This document shows, in pieces, positions 50,922 through 59,847 of a DNA stretch of 64,000 nucleotides. Location: NCBI GenBank assembly GCA_943367595.1, contig CALRJS020000002.1, positions 79,151-143,150 of the forward strand. The letters are read 5' to 3'. Each line of letters begins with the position of its first letter. Position 1 is the first letter of the stretch. The notes under the pieces were generated by a model. It searched no databases and was not told where the DNA came from. It saw only the letters and a program-made list of their open reading frames with translations. Origin of the DNA: MW101C3 sp943367595 (GTDB lineage Bacteria; Cyanobacteriota; Cyanobacteriia; PCC-6307; Cyanobiaceae). Both the position numbers and the translations under genes were made by a program.

Positions 50922-51020
50922 TCACGGCTTGTCGAAGAAGCCGAGCGTGCTCAGCCAGTAGGCAATCGCCCCCAGCGGGATCAGCACGCTGAGCAGGATC
51001 TGCAGTTTGACGCGGTCCAT
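50922..51020 (-). CDS. Possible 32-residue single-pass membrane protein
   Basis: MDRVKLQILLSVLIPLGAIA then YWLSTLGFFDKP: a short basic start, one hydrophobic helix and a polar end, the layout of small photosynthetic-membrane subunits, although I cannot match it to any named one. A longer in-frame version starts at 51125. No strong ribosome site is visible at 51020. It sits in the gap between the MscS gene and csaB. Confidence 0.5.
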   Translation of the reverse strand: MDRVKLQILLSVLIPLGAIAYWLSTLGFFDKP

Positions 51021-51178
51021 CGGAGAGAAGCAGAGGTCACCGGCTTGCCAGTCAAGCCGCCCGACCAGCCGGCCGCGAGCCACAGACGCCAAACAGCCCA
51101 GCTGCGAAACGGATGTGGCCAGCATTCCTGCTGCGATACCGGAGGGCCGTCCATCTCTCTACCTGCCGGAAGCAGTTG

Positions 51179-52231
51179 TCAGCCCAGCTGCTCGTGCAAC
51201 AACGCAGCGTGAACGGCCGTTTGCTGGCGCAGATGCTCAATGGTGGCTGCTACCGGCGGAATCTCCGCCGCGCTCAGCCAGCTCTGCTCCAGGGGCCCTG
51301 CCTGGTGACCTTCCATGGCGGTTGCTTCCAGATCAAGGCAGGGGCAGGCGAGCGCATCAGCGGCCCTCTTCACCTTGGGGTCGTAGCTGAGTGCTGCGCA
51401 GGGGGCTCCTGCCAGGGCAGCCAGGATCAGGCCATGCAGCCGCATCGACACCACCAGCGTGGCCCCATGGAACTGCTCGCAGGCCTCCTGTGGATTTCTC
51501 ACCTGCAGCTCACGGCTGCGTTGCGCAAGCCCCTGCGGCAACAGCCCCCTCTCCTTCAACTCCTGCAGTAAGCCCGTGTCCTGCTCACGGTGGAAGGGCA
51601 GCCAGTGCACCGGCCGGTCCAGGCGGCACGCCACCTGGTCAAGGGCCTGCAGCAGCACGGCCCAGCCGCTGTCCGTGAGCAGGCTGGTGGGGCGCCAGCA
51701 GAGCACGATCGGCCCGCCCGGCCCCTGCCAGGACTGCGCCGGCAACGACCACACAGGGTCACTGCCCATCGGCGCCTGCACGCCCCACTCAGCAGCCAGA
51801 GCTGCTGATCCGGCATCGCGCCAGGTGATCCCCTGCACCAGAGGTAGCAGGCGCTGCACCAGCAGGCGGCTGCGGCGACGGCGCAGCGGGCCCAGCCCCT
51901 GGCCCCAGAGCAGCACAGGCAGGCCGGCCAGGCGCGCCCGCAGGATCAGCGCCGCGTAATAGACCAGGCTGCCGAAGCTGGTGACGTCCTGCAGCAGGCT
52001 GCCGCCACCCAGCACCAACGCATCGCAGCCCCCCAGAGCCTGCAACACCGCCGCCAGGCTGCGGCGGTCCACGGTGCGCACGCCAAAGCAGCGCTCCACC
52101 TCCTCCTGGTCGAAAGCGGTGACAAGCGGATCACAGCCTGAAGGCAGCTGCGCCAGCAAGGCGGTGAGCAAGGCATCGTCGCCGAGGTTGTGCTCGCCGT
52201 AGTAACCGCAGAGGAGGGGATGGGTCGGCAT
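51179..52231 (-). CDS. csaB: Polysaccharide pyruvyl transferase CsaB
   Basis: 350 residues. CGYYGEHNLGDDALLTALLA near the start is the CsaB signature; GCDALVLGGGSLLQDVTSFG, LLWGQGLGPLRRRRSRLLVQ and VVSMRLHGLILAALAGAPCA follow. It adds ketal-linked pyruvate to cell-wall or secondary polysaccharide, a modification that anchors SLH-domain proteins in the outer layers of bacteria including cyanobacteria. Confidence 0.94.
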   Translation of the reverse strand: MPTHPLLCGYYGEHNLGDDALLTALLAQLPSGCDPLVTAFDQEEVERCFGVRTVDRRSLAAVLQALGGCDALVLGGGSLLQDVTSFGSLVYYAALILRARLAGLPVLLWGQGLGPLRRRRSRLLVQRLLPLVQGITWRDAGSAALAAEWGVQAPMGSDPVWSLPAQSWQGPGGPIVLCWRPTSLLTDSGWAVLLQALDQVACRLDRPVHWLPFHREQDTGLLQELKERGLLPQGLAQRSRELQVRNPQEACEQFHGATLVVSMRLHGLILAALAGAPCAALSYDPKVKRAADALACPCLDLEATAMEGHQAGPLEQSWLSAAEIPPVAATIEHLRQQTAVHAALLHEQLG

Positions 52232-52295
52232 CGGACCTGCCGCTGGCGAACTGGGTGGGGGACTCCGACCGTACGCTGCCAGCCTTGGAATACCT

Positions 52296-52345
52296 CTTGG
52301 GCAACCCCTTGGGCAACCCCGTGAGGCACCACTTGGGGCACCCCC
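52296..52345. repeat. CTTGGGCAACCC tandem repeat
   Basis: Two exact copies of the 12-mer CTTGGGCAACCC at 52296 and 52308, followed by degenerate copies (CGTGAGGCACCA, CTTGGGGCACCC). Located in the 255-bp gap upstream of csaB; no gene recognised there. Confidence 0.7.
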
Positions 52346-52486
52346 TCCGAACCATCACCTGCGATACATCATGGGGTGACAGGGGTCAAAAACCAAATCC
52401 GGCGACGGCCGGACGTGCCTCCAGCTGCGGACACCAGCGGTGATCGATGGGGGCGGTCTGGACTCAGGCCTGGCTATGGCTGAATA

Positions 52487-53476
52487 TCAGGCCTCGCCTC
52501 TGCTGAGTTTCTGGTCTGCCAGCTGCACTTCCGCTTCCAGGCCTCGACGCAAGTGCTTGGCGAGCGTTGACATCATCTCCTTGAAGCATGGTTGTGCCTC
52601 GGAATAGCTTGCACTGAACACCATGCCGATCACATCTTTGTCAACCGGTTCAGTGCCGAACACACGCAGTTCCGCAGGGATAGGCAACGCCGGTAGTTGT
52701 AAATGACTGACAACCTTGAGCATGGTGGCTTGCTTCTGACGAACGCGGCGATCGGAGCTGATCTGCACCTGATAGCCAAGTTGCTTGAGGCGCCTTGTCA
52801 GCTTGGGGTGGCAAACCTCAGGATCCACCAAAAGGGTTTGTGGCTGAGCGTCTTCATCGGCCAAGGCAGCGACAGGTCCGATCCGCCACAGCGGAATGTA
52901 GATCAACACCTCTGCCATCAATTCCACACCCTCAACCCGCAGCAATTGCCTGCGCTGCTCCATCTCCAGGTCATAGAGCGACCCCACAAAGACATCAACA
53001 ATTCGCTGCCTGAGCAAATGCAGACTGCGACTCAGATTGGACTCAGACCTGGCCCAGATCTCGATCTGCAAAGAGCTGTCATTGATTGAAAGGGGGATGT
53101 AGGGGTCAATTTCGACCCTGCACAGGCGCAAGGCGGTTCTCAGCTGTTGAGAGAACGTGCGGAGCGCGCCAAGGAGGTCAATGAAGTTGTTTCTGGCAGC
53201 TGTAGTCAGCAATTCCTCAATGTCACGATGAGCGCGATTCAGCGTGGCTTGCGAATGGGCACAGCATTTGGCGGCCTTGTTGCAGCTACCTGAATACAAG
53301 CAGAGTTCGTAAAGAGGCAAGTTGCGCATCACTGATCGTGGATCAAGAAATGGCGCCAAGGGTGCTTGGGCTGATGCCTCCGTTAAGTGCTCAGTTGATT
53401 TCCCCGTTAATGACTCCGCTGATGGCTCCGTTGATGTCTCCATGGCTGCATCCGTGCACTTGTCGGGCTCTCCCAA
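52487..53476 (-). CDS. Unrecognised LysR-like protein
   Basis: Up to 329 residues; two starts possible: ATG 53476, with a 49-residue Thr/Glu/Ser-rich N-terminus built from 12-bp repeats, or ATG 53329 (MRNLPLYELCLYSGSCNKAA). The segment YELCLYSGSCNKAAKCCAHS, QATLNRAHRDIEELL resembles a LysR-type winged HTH, with unusual cysteines in and around the recognition region. The rest (RSLHLLRQRIVDVFVGSLYD, AEVLIYIPLWRIGPVAAL) has no motif I recognise but could be a divergent effector domain. GC is visibly lower than flanking genes, suggesting transfer. Function is unknown; transcription factor is only a hypothesis. Confidence 0.65.
   Translation of the reverse strand: MGEPDKCTDAAMETSTEPSAESLTGKSTEHLTEASAQAPLAPFLDPRSVMRNLPLYELCLYSGSCNKAAKCCAHSQATLNRAHRDIEELLTTAARNNFIDLLGALRTFSQQLRTALRLCRVEIDPYIPLSINDSSLQIEIWARSESNLSRSLHLLRQRIVDVFVGSLYDLEMEQRRQLLRVEGVELMAEVLIYIPLWRIGPVAALADEDAQPQTLLVDPEVCHPKLTRRLKQLGYQVQISSDRRVRQKQATMLKVVSHLQLPALPIPAELRVFGTEPVDKDVIGMVFSASYSEAQPCFKEMMSTLAKHLRRGLEAEVQLADQKLSRGEA
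53371..53442. repeat. Six 12-bp tandem repeats at the start of the LysR-like gene
   Basis: Consecutive units at 53371, 53383, 53395, 53407, 53419 and 53431, for example CTGATGCCTCCG, TTAATGACTCCG, CTGATGGCTCCG, TTGATGTCTCCA. Read on the minus strand they encode four-residue units such as TEPS, AESL, TGKS, TEHL, TEAS. If translation starts at 53329 instead, the block would be upstream regulatory DNA. Confidence 0.85.
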
Positions 53477-53738
53477 TTCCTGGGTCGCCCAGAACCTTCC
53501 TGGTCAGGTCAACAGCGAAATACCTTCATCCCCTCATCAGTCAACAACGCATCAACGGCTTGGAAACGATTCCCCACAACTCTTCACTGCACGTGTGAGG
53601 GCCAGCAACTCCGGTGGCCTGCCCATGGCGCGCGCCTCGTGCGGCCATCCAGTTCACAGCGACCAGCCGCCAGGGCCTGCCTTCCCATCAGATCGCGGGG
53701 GTCCTTACATTGAGCGTCAGGTGCGGGCGAAGGTTCCG

Positions 53739-54038
53739 ATGCATGCCCTCTCCCTGCCCACCTGGTGGATCCACATTGCCTCGGTGCTGGAGTGGATGCT
53801 CGCCATCGCAGCGATCGTGCGCTGGGGGGAACGGCGCCATGAACCGCAGTGGCGCTGGCTGGCCCTGGCCATGCTGCCTGCCCTGGTCAGCGCCATGGCG
53901 GCCTGCACTTGGCACCTCTTCGACAACACCGAAGCCCTGCGTGGCCTGGTGGTGTTCCAGGCCTTCACCACCTTGATCGGCAACATCGCTCTGGCGGTCG
54001 CCGCCTGGCAGTTGCTGCCGTCCCCGCGCCAGGCATGA
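53739..54038 (+). CDS. DUF2499 membrane protein
   Basis: 99 residues from ATG 53739 (MHALSLPTWWIHIASVLEWM). Three hydrophobic segments; HIASVLEWMLAIAAIVRWG and AMLPALVSAMAACTWHLFDN match DUF2499, which in plants and algae is fused to DUF3593. Its stop overlaps the DUF3593 start (ATGA, 54035-54038), so the pair is translationally coupled. The family is restricted to oxygenic phototrophs as far as I know; function unknown. Confidence 0.88.
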   Translation: MHALSLPTWWIHIASVLEWMLAIAAIVRWGERRHEPQWRWLALAMLPALVSAMAACTWHLFDNTEALRGLVVFQAFTTLIGNIALAVAAWQLLPSPRQA

Positions 54039-54628
54039 CGGACCTCCTGTCGTTGCCGGTGATGCCGCTCCACGTCATGCCGATGCCTGGCATCGCTCTG
54101 CTCGCTGCCCACCACCACTTCGTCGATCAGCTTGCTGCCCCTTTCCTGGCCTTCACCATGGCCAGCAGCGTTACCGCCAGCACCGTGCTGAGCGTGGCCG
54201 TTGGCGCTGCTGAGGAGGGATGGCGCCACGGCCTCTGGTTGCTCGAGCCGCTGGCGACCGTGGATCCCGCGCCTCTGTTCGTGCTCTCGCTTCTGCCCTA
54301 TCTGGCCTTCCTGCGCTGGGCCGGGCGCAGCGGCCGCTTCCCGCCTCTGGCCTTGCGGGGCTTTCAGTTCACGCTGGTGTTCGTGGCCGTCACGATCGTG
54401 GCCGCAGTGGTGGCAGAACTCCGTTTTGGACAACAGCTGGCGGATGTGGACCCCTTGCATGGCGCTGCCGAGTCCTTCCTCACCGTGGCCAACCTGATGG
54501 TGTTGCTGGGCTTCAGTGCCGCCGCCGCTGACGCCCCACCGCCTCAGAGCCATGAACAAGTTTTACGCCCGGGTGAGGATGGAGTGGTTCACCCGGAAGA
54601 TGGGGCGTCGGTTTCAGATCCAAGATGA
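54035..54628 (+). CDS. DUF3593 membrane protein
   Basis: 197 residues from ATG 54035. DPAPLFVLSLLPYLAFLRWA, LRGFQFTLVFVAVTIVAA and LHGAAESFLTVANLMVLLGF fit DUF3593. Four or five hydrophobic segments. The C-terminal 25 residues (hydrophilic, ending ASVSDPR) are odd for the family. Its stop overlaps the psaK start by four bases (ATGA, 54625-54628). Confidence 0.87.
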   Translation: MTDLLSLPVMPLHVMPMPGIALLAAHHHFVDQLAAPFLAFTMASSVTASTVLSVAVGAAEEGWRHGLWLLEPLATVDPAPLFVLSLLPYLAFLRWAGRSGRFPPLALRGFQFTLVFVAVTIVAAVVAELRFGQQLADVDPLHGAAESFLTVANLMVLLGFSAAAADAPPPQSHEQVLRPGEDGVVHPEDGASVSDPR

Positions 54629-54882
54629 TCGCTCCGCTCCTCGCGCTTGCCCCCGCTTCGATTTCCTGGTCACCGAAAGTGGCTCTGGTGATGATTGTCT
54701 GCAATGTGATTGCCATCGGCATCGGCAAGGCCACCATCAAGTACCCCTCCGAAGGTGCCCAGCTGCCCAGCCCTCAGTTCTTCGGCGGCCTGAGCCATGC
54801 CTCCCTGCTGGCCACCACCAGCCTGGGCCACATCTTTGGCATCGGCGCCATTCAGGGCCTGGCCTCCCGGGGTGTGCTCTGA
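54625..54882 (+). CDS. psaK: Photosystem I subunit PsaK
   Basis: 85 residues, two membrane helices (VALVMIVCNVIAIGIGKATI and the C-terminal GHIFGIGAIQGLASRG) with GGLSHASLLATTSLGH between them, as in PsaK/PsaG. Peripheral PSI subunit at the outer edge, involved in antenna and state-transition contacts. Third gene of the ATGA-coupled DUF2499-DUF3593-psaK operon. Confidence 0.95.
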   Translation: MIAPLLALAPASISWSPKVALVMIVCNVIAIGIGKATIKYPSEGAQLPSPQFFGGLSHASLLATTSLGHIFGIGAIQGLASRGVL

Positions 54883-54906
54883 GTTAAGGGCCCGTGGGGT
54901 GGCGCT

Positions 54907-56085
54907 TCAGCGCCACCCCAGCAGGTAGGGGAGCATCCGCCCCCCGTAACGCTCAAAGCGGTAGTGGAACAACAGGGCGGAGAGATCGCTGGCGGCGGCG
55001 GTCTGCTCCAGGCCGTGCAGCAGAGCTGAAAGCCTGCGGTCTCCCCGCTCGTCCACCAGCCCAAGCCAGGTGCGTTGGGCCAACCTGCCGCTCAGGCTCC
55101 AACGCCAGCCCAGCACGCGTTTGAGTTGGCCTGGGTAGCGCTCCAGCGGCCGTTCGTTGCCGGCCAACGCCTCCACCAACGCTGGCACCAGCAGGCGGCC
55201 ACTGGCCATGGCGTGGCGAATCCCCTCACCGCCCAGCAGGTTGGCGGTGCTGATCGCGTCACCCAGGCCCAGCAACCTGCCGCGGCGGTGGGGTTCACGG
55301 CGACGTACCGAGCTGCGGATCACACCGCCGTGCCGATCCACCACCTCCGCCTCCTGAAGCAACCAGCGGCGCTGCAACTGCTGCAGGCAGCCGCCAAGGG
55401 CCGGTTGAGCTCCCTCACGGCGAGGATCCTCCAGCCGGCACACACCCAGTTTCAACAGGCCGGGCTGCATGGGAAACACCCAGCCGTAGCCCTGGGGCAT
55501 CCACTGGGAGCCGAGGCAGAAGCTCAGCCGGTTGCTCCAGCGGCGCCAGAGCGGCTCCGGCACCTGCAGCAGCCATTCCACCCCCACCCCACGCACCAAC
55601 GGATCGCTGCTGGGGGGAGGGTCACCGATCAAGGCTCGCCCCTGACCGCTGGCGTCCACCACCCAGTCGCTCTCCACCTCCACCCCCGCACCTGAGGCCC
55701 CCACCAACCAGGTGCGCAGGCGATCGCCCACCGCCTCGCAGCGCTTCGCCCGCAGGCCCAACGCCAGGCGAGCCCCCCAGCCGCTGGCCTGCAGCCCCAG
55801 CCAGTGGCGCAGGGCTCCGAAGTCGAGCACGGCCCCGAGCGGTTGGTCCTGGCTCCAGTGGCGCTGCTCGTCGCCGGGGCCGAACAGCTGCCAGCCGCTC
55901 CAGCGGCTGCCCACCACCTCGGGCGGCAGACCGAAGCGTTCGATCGCCTCCAGCGGCAACGCGGCGCTGCTGAAGGCACGGGCCCGCAAATCTCGCAGGG
56001 CATCCACCACCAGCACATCCACGCCGCTGCGGGCCAGGCCCCGGGCCAACTCACCGCCCGCCGGCCCGCACCCCACCACCAGCAC
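54907..56085 (-). CDS. FAD-dependent geranylgeranyl-reductase-like oxidoreductase
   Basis: 392 residues, GTG start at 56085. N-terminal FAD motif VVGCGPAGGELARGLARSG, the second nucleotide motif DSDWVVDASGQGRALIGDPP-like (WVVDASGQGRALIG) and GRLLGLGDAISTANLLGGEG near the C-terminus, which is the geranylgeranyl reductase/ChlP superfamily signature. Candidates include reduction of an isoprenoid chain or a carotenoid-related step. Dxs is 38 bp upstream on the same strand, linking it to isoprenoid supply. It is shorter and more divergent than ChlP itself. Confidence 0.8.
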   Translation of the reverse strand: MLVVGCGPAGGELARGLARSGVDVLVVDALRDLRARAFSSAALPLEAIERFGLPPEVVGSRWSGWQLFGPGDEQRHWSQDQPLGAVLDFGALRHWLGLQASGWGARLALGLRAKRCEAVGDRLRTWLVGASGAGVEVESDWVVDASGQGRALIGDPPPSSDPLVRGVGVEWLLQVPEPLWRRWSNRLSFCLGSQWMPQGYGWVFPMQPGLLKLGVCRLEDPRREGAQPALGGCLQQLQRRWLLQEAEVVDRHGGVIRSSVRRREPHRRGRLLGLGDAISTANLLGGEGIRHAMASGRLLVPALVEALAGNERPLERYPGQLKRVLGWRWSLSGRLAQRTWLGLVDERGDRRLSALLHGLEQTAAASDLSALLFHYRFERYGGRMLPYLLGWR

Positions 56086-56123
56086 CTGGCAGCGCAGCCG
56101 TTCGCATGAGCTAAAGGCGCGAT

Positions 56124-58034
56124 TCAGACCGTGAGGGGCTGGCGCAGCACGCCTAGCTGGAAGCGCTGCAGGATGCGGGTGGCCATCTGCGGCGGGGTGA
56201 GCCCCAGCGCCTCCTTGCTCTGGTCGGGGCTGGCGTGGTCCACCAGCACATCTGGAATGCCGATGCGCAGCACCGGCACCAGCACGTCGTTGTCGTTGAG
56301 GGCTTCCACCACGGCAGCGCCGAAGCCACCGGGCAGCGCACCTTCCTCCATGGTGACCACGCGGCCGATGCGTTGGGCCAGGGGCACGATCAGGGACTCG
56401 TCGAGAGGGCGCAGGAAGCGGGCATTCACGACAGCCGCCCGCACACCCTGTTCCTGCAGCAGCCCGGCGGTGGCCATGGCCGGGTAGACCATTGCGCCAT
56501 AGGCCACGATCAGCAGATCGTCGCCATCGGCGAGCTGTTCGCCACGGCCGATGGCGATGGGCTCCCAGCCTTCCTCCACCAGCGGCACCCCTTCACCTTC
56601 GCCCCGGGGGAAGCGGATCGCGGTGGGGCCGGTATGGGCGATCGCCGTGACCAGCATGCGCTGGAGCTCGGCTTCATCCTTGGGTGCCATCACCGTGAAA
56701 TTCGGAACGGCGCGCAGGTAGCTGATGTCGTACTGGCCCTGGTGGGTGGGGCCGTCGGCGCCGACGATGCCGGCGCGGTCGAGCACGAAGGTGACCGGCA
56801 GGTTCTGGATGCCCACATCGTGGATGAGCTGGTCGTAGGCGCGCTGCAGAAAGGTGCTGTAGATCGCCACCACCGGCTTGACGCCGTTGCAGGCCATGCC
56901 CGCCGCCATGGTCACGGCGTGCTGCTCGGCGATGCCGACGTCGAAGTATTGGTCGGGGAGCGCCTTTTCGAGCAGGTCGAGGCCGGTGCCCGTGGCCATG
57001 GCGGCCGTGATGCCCACAACGGTGGGATCAAGCTCGCAGATCTTCACCAGTGTTTGGCCGAACACCTTGCTGTAGCTCGGTGGCTTCGGCTTGCTGGAGG
57101 GGTAGGCCTTGCCGGTTTTCAGATCGAAAGCCGACTGGGCGTGATAGGCCACCTGATCGGCCTCGGCGTAGGGGTACCCCTTGCCCTTGGTGGTGACCAC
57201 GTGCACGAGCACCGGGCCTTCGCAGCGGTGCGCCGCCTGGAAGGTGCGCATCATGCCGGCGATGTCGTGGCCGTCGACCGGGCCCATGTAGGTGAAGCCC
57301 AGCTCTTCGAACACGGCGCCCACCTTGGGCACCGAGAGCCGCTTCATGCTCTCTTTGAGGGTCTTGAGCTCAGGCGGCAGCTCGCCATGCATGAAGGGCA
57401 GGTGCTTGACCGCCTCTTCGGCGCTGCCGGAGAGAAACTGCAGCGGCGGGCTCAGCCGCATGCGGTTGAGGTAGGTGGAGAGCGCACCCACCGGCGGTGA
57501 GATCGACATGTCGTTGTCGTTCAGCACCACCAGCAGGCGGGTGTGCGGCAGGTGGCCGGCATGGTTGATCGCCTCCAGCGCCATGCCGCCGGTGAGGGCG
57601 CCATCGCCGATCACCGCCACGCACTTGAAATCCTCGCCGCGCCGATCGCGGGCCAGGGCCATGCCCAGGGCTGCCGAGATGCTGGTGGAGGCATGGCCGG
57701 CACCGAAAGCATCGAAACGGCTCTCGCTGCGCTTCAGGTAGCCGGCCACGCCGCCCTGCTGACGCAGGGTGTCGAAGCGGAGGTAGCGGCCGGTGACCAG
57801 CTTGTGGGGATAGGCCTGGTGGCCCACATCCCACACCACTTTGTCGTGGTCAAGATCCAGGGTTTGGTAGAGAGCGAGGGTGAGCTCGACCACCCCCAGG
57901 CCGGGGCCCAGGTGGCCGCCGCTGCTGGAGACCACCTCCAGGTGACGCTCCCGGATCTGCCTCGCGATGCCTTCCAGCTCGGCGACGCTGAGCCCATGCA
58001 ACTGATTGGGATGGCTCAGCTCGCTGAGATGCAT
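56124..58034 (-). CDS. dxs: 1-deoxy-D-xylulose-5-phosphate synthase
   Basis: First step of the MEP isoprenoid pathway: pyruvate + glyceraldehyde-3-phosphate condensed by a TPP enzyme. 636 residues. RHLEVVSSSGGHLGPGLGVV at the N-terminus, TPP/Mg motif AVIGDGALTGGMALEAINHA with NDNDMSISPP, transketolase-like pyrimidine-binding region DVGIAEQHAVTMAAGMAC and C-terminal domain. Supplies chlorophyll, carotenoid and quinone side chains. Confidence 0.97.
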   Translation of the reverse strand: MHLSELSHPNQLHGLSVAELEGIARQIRERHLEVVSSSGGHLGPGLGVVELTLALYQTLDLDHDKVVWDVGHQAYPHKLVTGRYLRFDTLRQQGGVAGYLKRSESRFDAFGAGHASTSISAALGMALARDRRGEDFKCVAVIGDGALTGGMALEAINHAGHLPHTRLLVVLNDNDMSISPPVGALSTYLNRMRLSPPLQFLSGSAEEAVKHLPFMHGELPPELKTLKESMKRLSVPKVGAVFEELGFTYMGPVDGHDIAGMMRTFQAAHRCEGPVLVHVVTTKGKGYPYAEADQVAYHAQSAFDLKTGKAYPSSKPKPPSYSKVFGQTLVKICELDPTVVGITAAMATGTGLDLLEKALPDQYFDVGIAEQHAVTMAAGMACNGVKPVVAIYSTFLQRAYDQLIHDVGIQNLPVTFVLDRAGIVGADGPTHQGQYDISYLRAVPNFTVMAPKDEAELQRMLVTAIAHTGPTAIRFPRGEGEGVPLVEEGWEPIAIGRGEQLADGDDLLIVAYGAMVYPAMATAGLLQEQGVRAAVVNARFLRPLDESLIVPLAQRIGRVVTMEEGALPGGFGAAVVEALNDNDVLVPVLRIGIPDVLVDHASPDQSKEALGLTPPQMATRILQRFQLGVLRQPLTV

Positions 58035-58236
58035 GCCCCGGCCTGTTCAGTACAGGTCAATCTACGTTCCCCCTCCCGCCGGTTGGCGGCAATGGTCACC
58101 AATGGGCAGGGGAAGGCGAGTGCTGAGGCGGCGAGCCGCCTGAGAACGGCCTCCAGAGCGAGGCTGAGCAGCCTGCGGAGTGCGTTGAGGAGTCGCGCGC
58201 AGCCAGCCTCCGGCCGGCCCTTGTCACACTGGGTCG

Positions 58237-59799
58237 ATGAGCGACTACCTCCAGCGGATCCTGCGTGCCCGCGTCTACGACGTGGCGATCGAGTCGCCGC
58301 TCGATCCGGCGCCCAATCTCTCGCGCCGCATCGGCAACAGCGTGCTGCTCAAACGGGAGGACCTCCAGCCGGTGTTCTCGTTCAAGCTGCGCGGTGCCTA
58401 CAACCGCATGACCCACCTCACCGCTGAGGAGCTGGAGCGGGGGGTGATCGCTGCCAGCGCAGGCAACCATGCGCAGGGGGTGGCGCTGGCTGCCGGTCGC
58501 CTCGGCTGCCGGGCCGTGATCGTGATGCCGCTCACCACCCCTGAGATGAAGGTGCGCGCCGTGGCCGCACTCGGGGCCGCGGTGGTGCTCCATGGCGACA
58601 CCTACGACGAGGCCTGCCTGGAAGCCCGGCGCCGCGCGCGGGAGGCGGGCCTCACCTTCATCCATCCCTTCGACGACCCCGAAGTGATCGCCGGCCAGGG
58701 AACGATCGGTCTGGAGATCCTGCGCCAGTGCTCCTCCCCCCCCGATGCGATCTACGTGGCGGTGGGCGGCGGCGGCCTCATCGCCGGCATCGCCGCCTAC
58801 GTGAAAAGCGTGTGGCCGGAGGTGGAGGTGATCGGTGTGGAGCCGGTGGATGCCGATGCCATGACCCGCTCCCTGGCGGCCGGCCGTCTCATCCGCCTGG
58901 AGACGGTGGGCCTGTTCGCCGATGGGGTGGCGGTGCGGGAAGTGGGTGAACACACCTTCGCGCTGGCCCAGCAGCACGTGGACGCCATGGTGACGGTGAC
59001 GACCGATGAGATCTGCGCCGCCATCAAGGACGTGTTCGAAGACACCCGTTCGATCCTGGAGCCGGCCGGCGCCCTGGCCATCGCCGGTATGAAGGCGGAT
59101 GTGCAGCGCCGCCAACTCCAGGGCCGCAGCTTGGTGGCAGTAGCCTGCGGCGCCAACATGAACTTCGATCGCCTGCGCTTCGTGGCCGAGCGGGCCGAGC
59201 TGGGCGAGGCGCGCGAAGCGATGGTGGCGGTGGAAATCCCCGAGCGGGCCGGCAGCCTGCGGCAGCTCTGCGAGCTGCTGGGCTCCCGCAGCCTCACGGA
59301 ATTCAGCTACCGCATGGCTGACCCGAAACTGGCGCATATCTTTCTGGGCGTGCAGATCAGCGGCGCCGACGACACGGCCGGCCTGATCGCCCAGCTGCAG
59401 GCGAGTGGCTTTCCCTGCCTCGATCTCAGCGGCAATGAGCTGGCGAAGCTGCATCTGCGCCACATGGTGGGGGGCCGCCGGCCCCAGGGCTTCAGCGGGG
59501 AGGGGCAGGAGCTGCGCCAGGAACTGCTCTACCGCTTCGAGTTCCCGGAACGGCCGGGTGCCCTGATGGCATTTGTGAGCGCCCTGCACCCCAACTGGTC
59601 GATCAGCATCTTTCACTACCGCAACCAGGGTGCCGACGTGGGGCGGATCGTGGTGGGGGTGCAGGTGGAGCCGGAAGACAACGGCGCCTGGCAGACCTTT
59701 CTCGATGGGCTGGGCTACCGCTACTGGGACGAGACCGACAACCCCGCCTACCGCCTTTTCCTCGGACCCGTGCTGCCGCCGATCCCTGCCCTGGCCTGA
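58237..59799 (+). CDS. ilvA: Threonine ammonia-lyase, biosynthetic
   Basis: PLP enzyme giving 2-oxobutyrate for isoleucine synthesis. 520 residues. PLP-Lys in LQPVFSFKLRGAYNRMTHLT, SAGNHAQGVALAAGRLG and the glycine-rich phosphate loop VGGGGLIAGIAAYVKS. Two ACT-like regulatory domains in the C-terminal part (VAVEIPERAGSLRQLCELLG, YRFEFPERPGALMAFVSALH) are consistent with allosteric control by isoleucine and valine. Confidence 0.95.
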   Translation: MSDYLQRILRARVYDVAIESPLDPAPNLSRRIGNSVLLKREDLQPVFSFKLRGAYNRMTHLTAEELERGVIAASAGNHAQGVALAAGRLGCRAVIVMPLTTPEMKVRAVAALGAAVVLHGDTYDEACLEARRRAREAGLTFIHPFDDPEVIAGQGTIGLEILRQCSSPPDAIYVAVGGGGLIAGIAAYVKSVWPEVEVIGVEPVDADAMTRSLAAGRLIRLETVGLFADGVAVREVGEHTFALAQQHVDAMVTVTTDEICAAIKDVFEDTRSILEPAGALAIAGMKADVQRRQLQGRSLVAVACGANMNFDRLRFVAERAELGEAREAMVAVEIPERAGSLRQLCELLGSRSLTEFSYRMADPKLAHIFLGVQISGADDTAGLIAQLQASGFPCLDLSGNELAKLHLRHMVGGRRPQGFSGEGQELRQELLYRFEFPERPGALMAFVSALHPNWSISIFHYRNQGADVGRIVVGVQVEPEDNGAWQTFLDGLGYRYWDETDNPAYRLFLGPVLPPIPALA

Positions 59800-59847
59800 G
59801 CCTGAACGGCTGCGGTACGTTCGGCCCAGCCTCTGCTGGTCGGCTCC

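Noticed and set aside
58126..58141. AGGCGGC / GCCGCCT inverted repeat upstream of ilvA
   Set aside because: A two-base loop and no U-tract; common by chance in GC-rich DNA.
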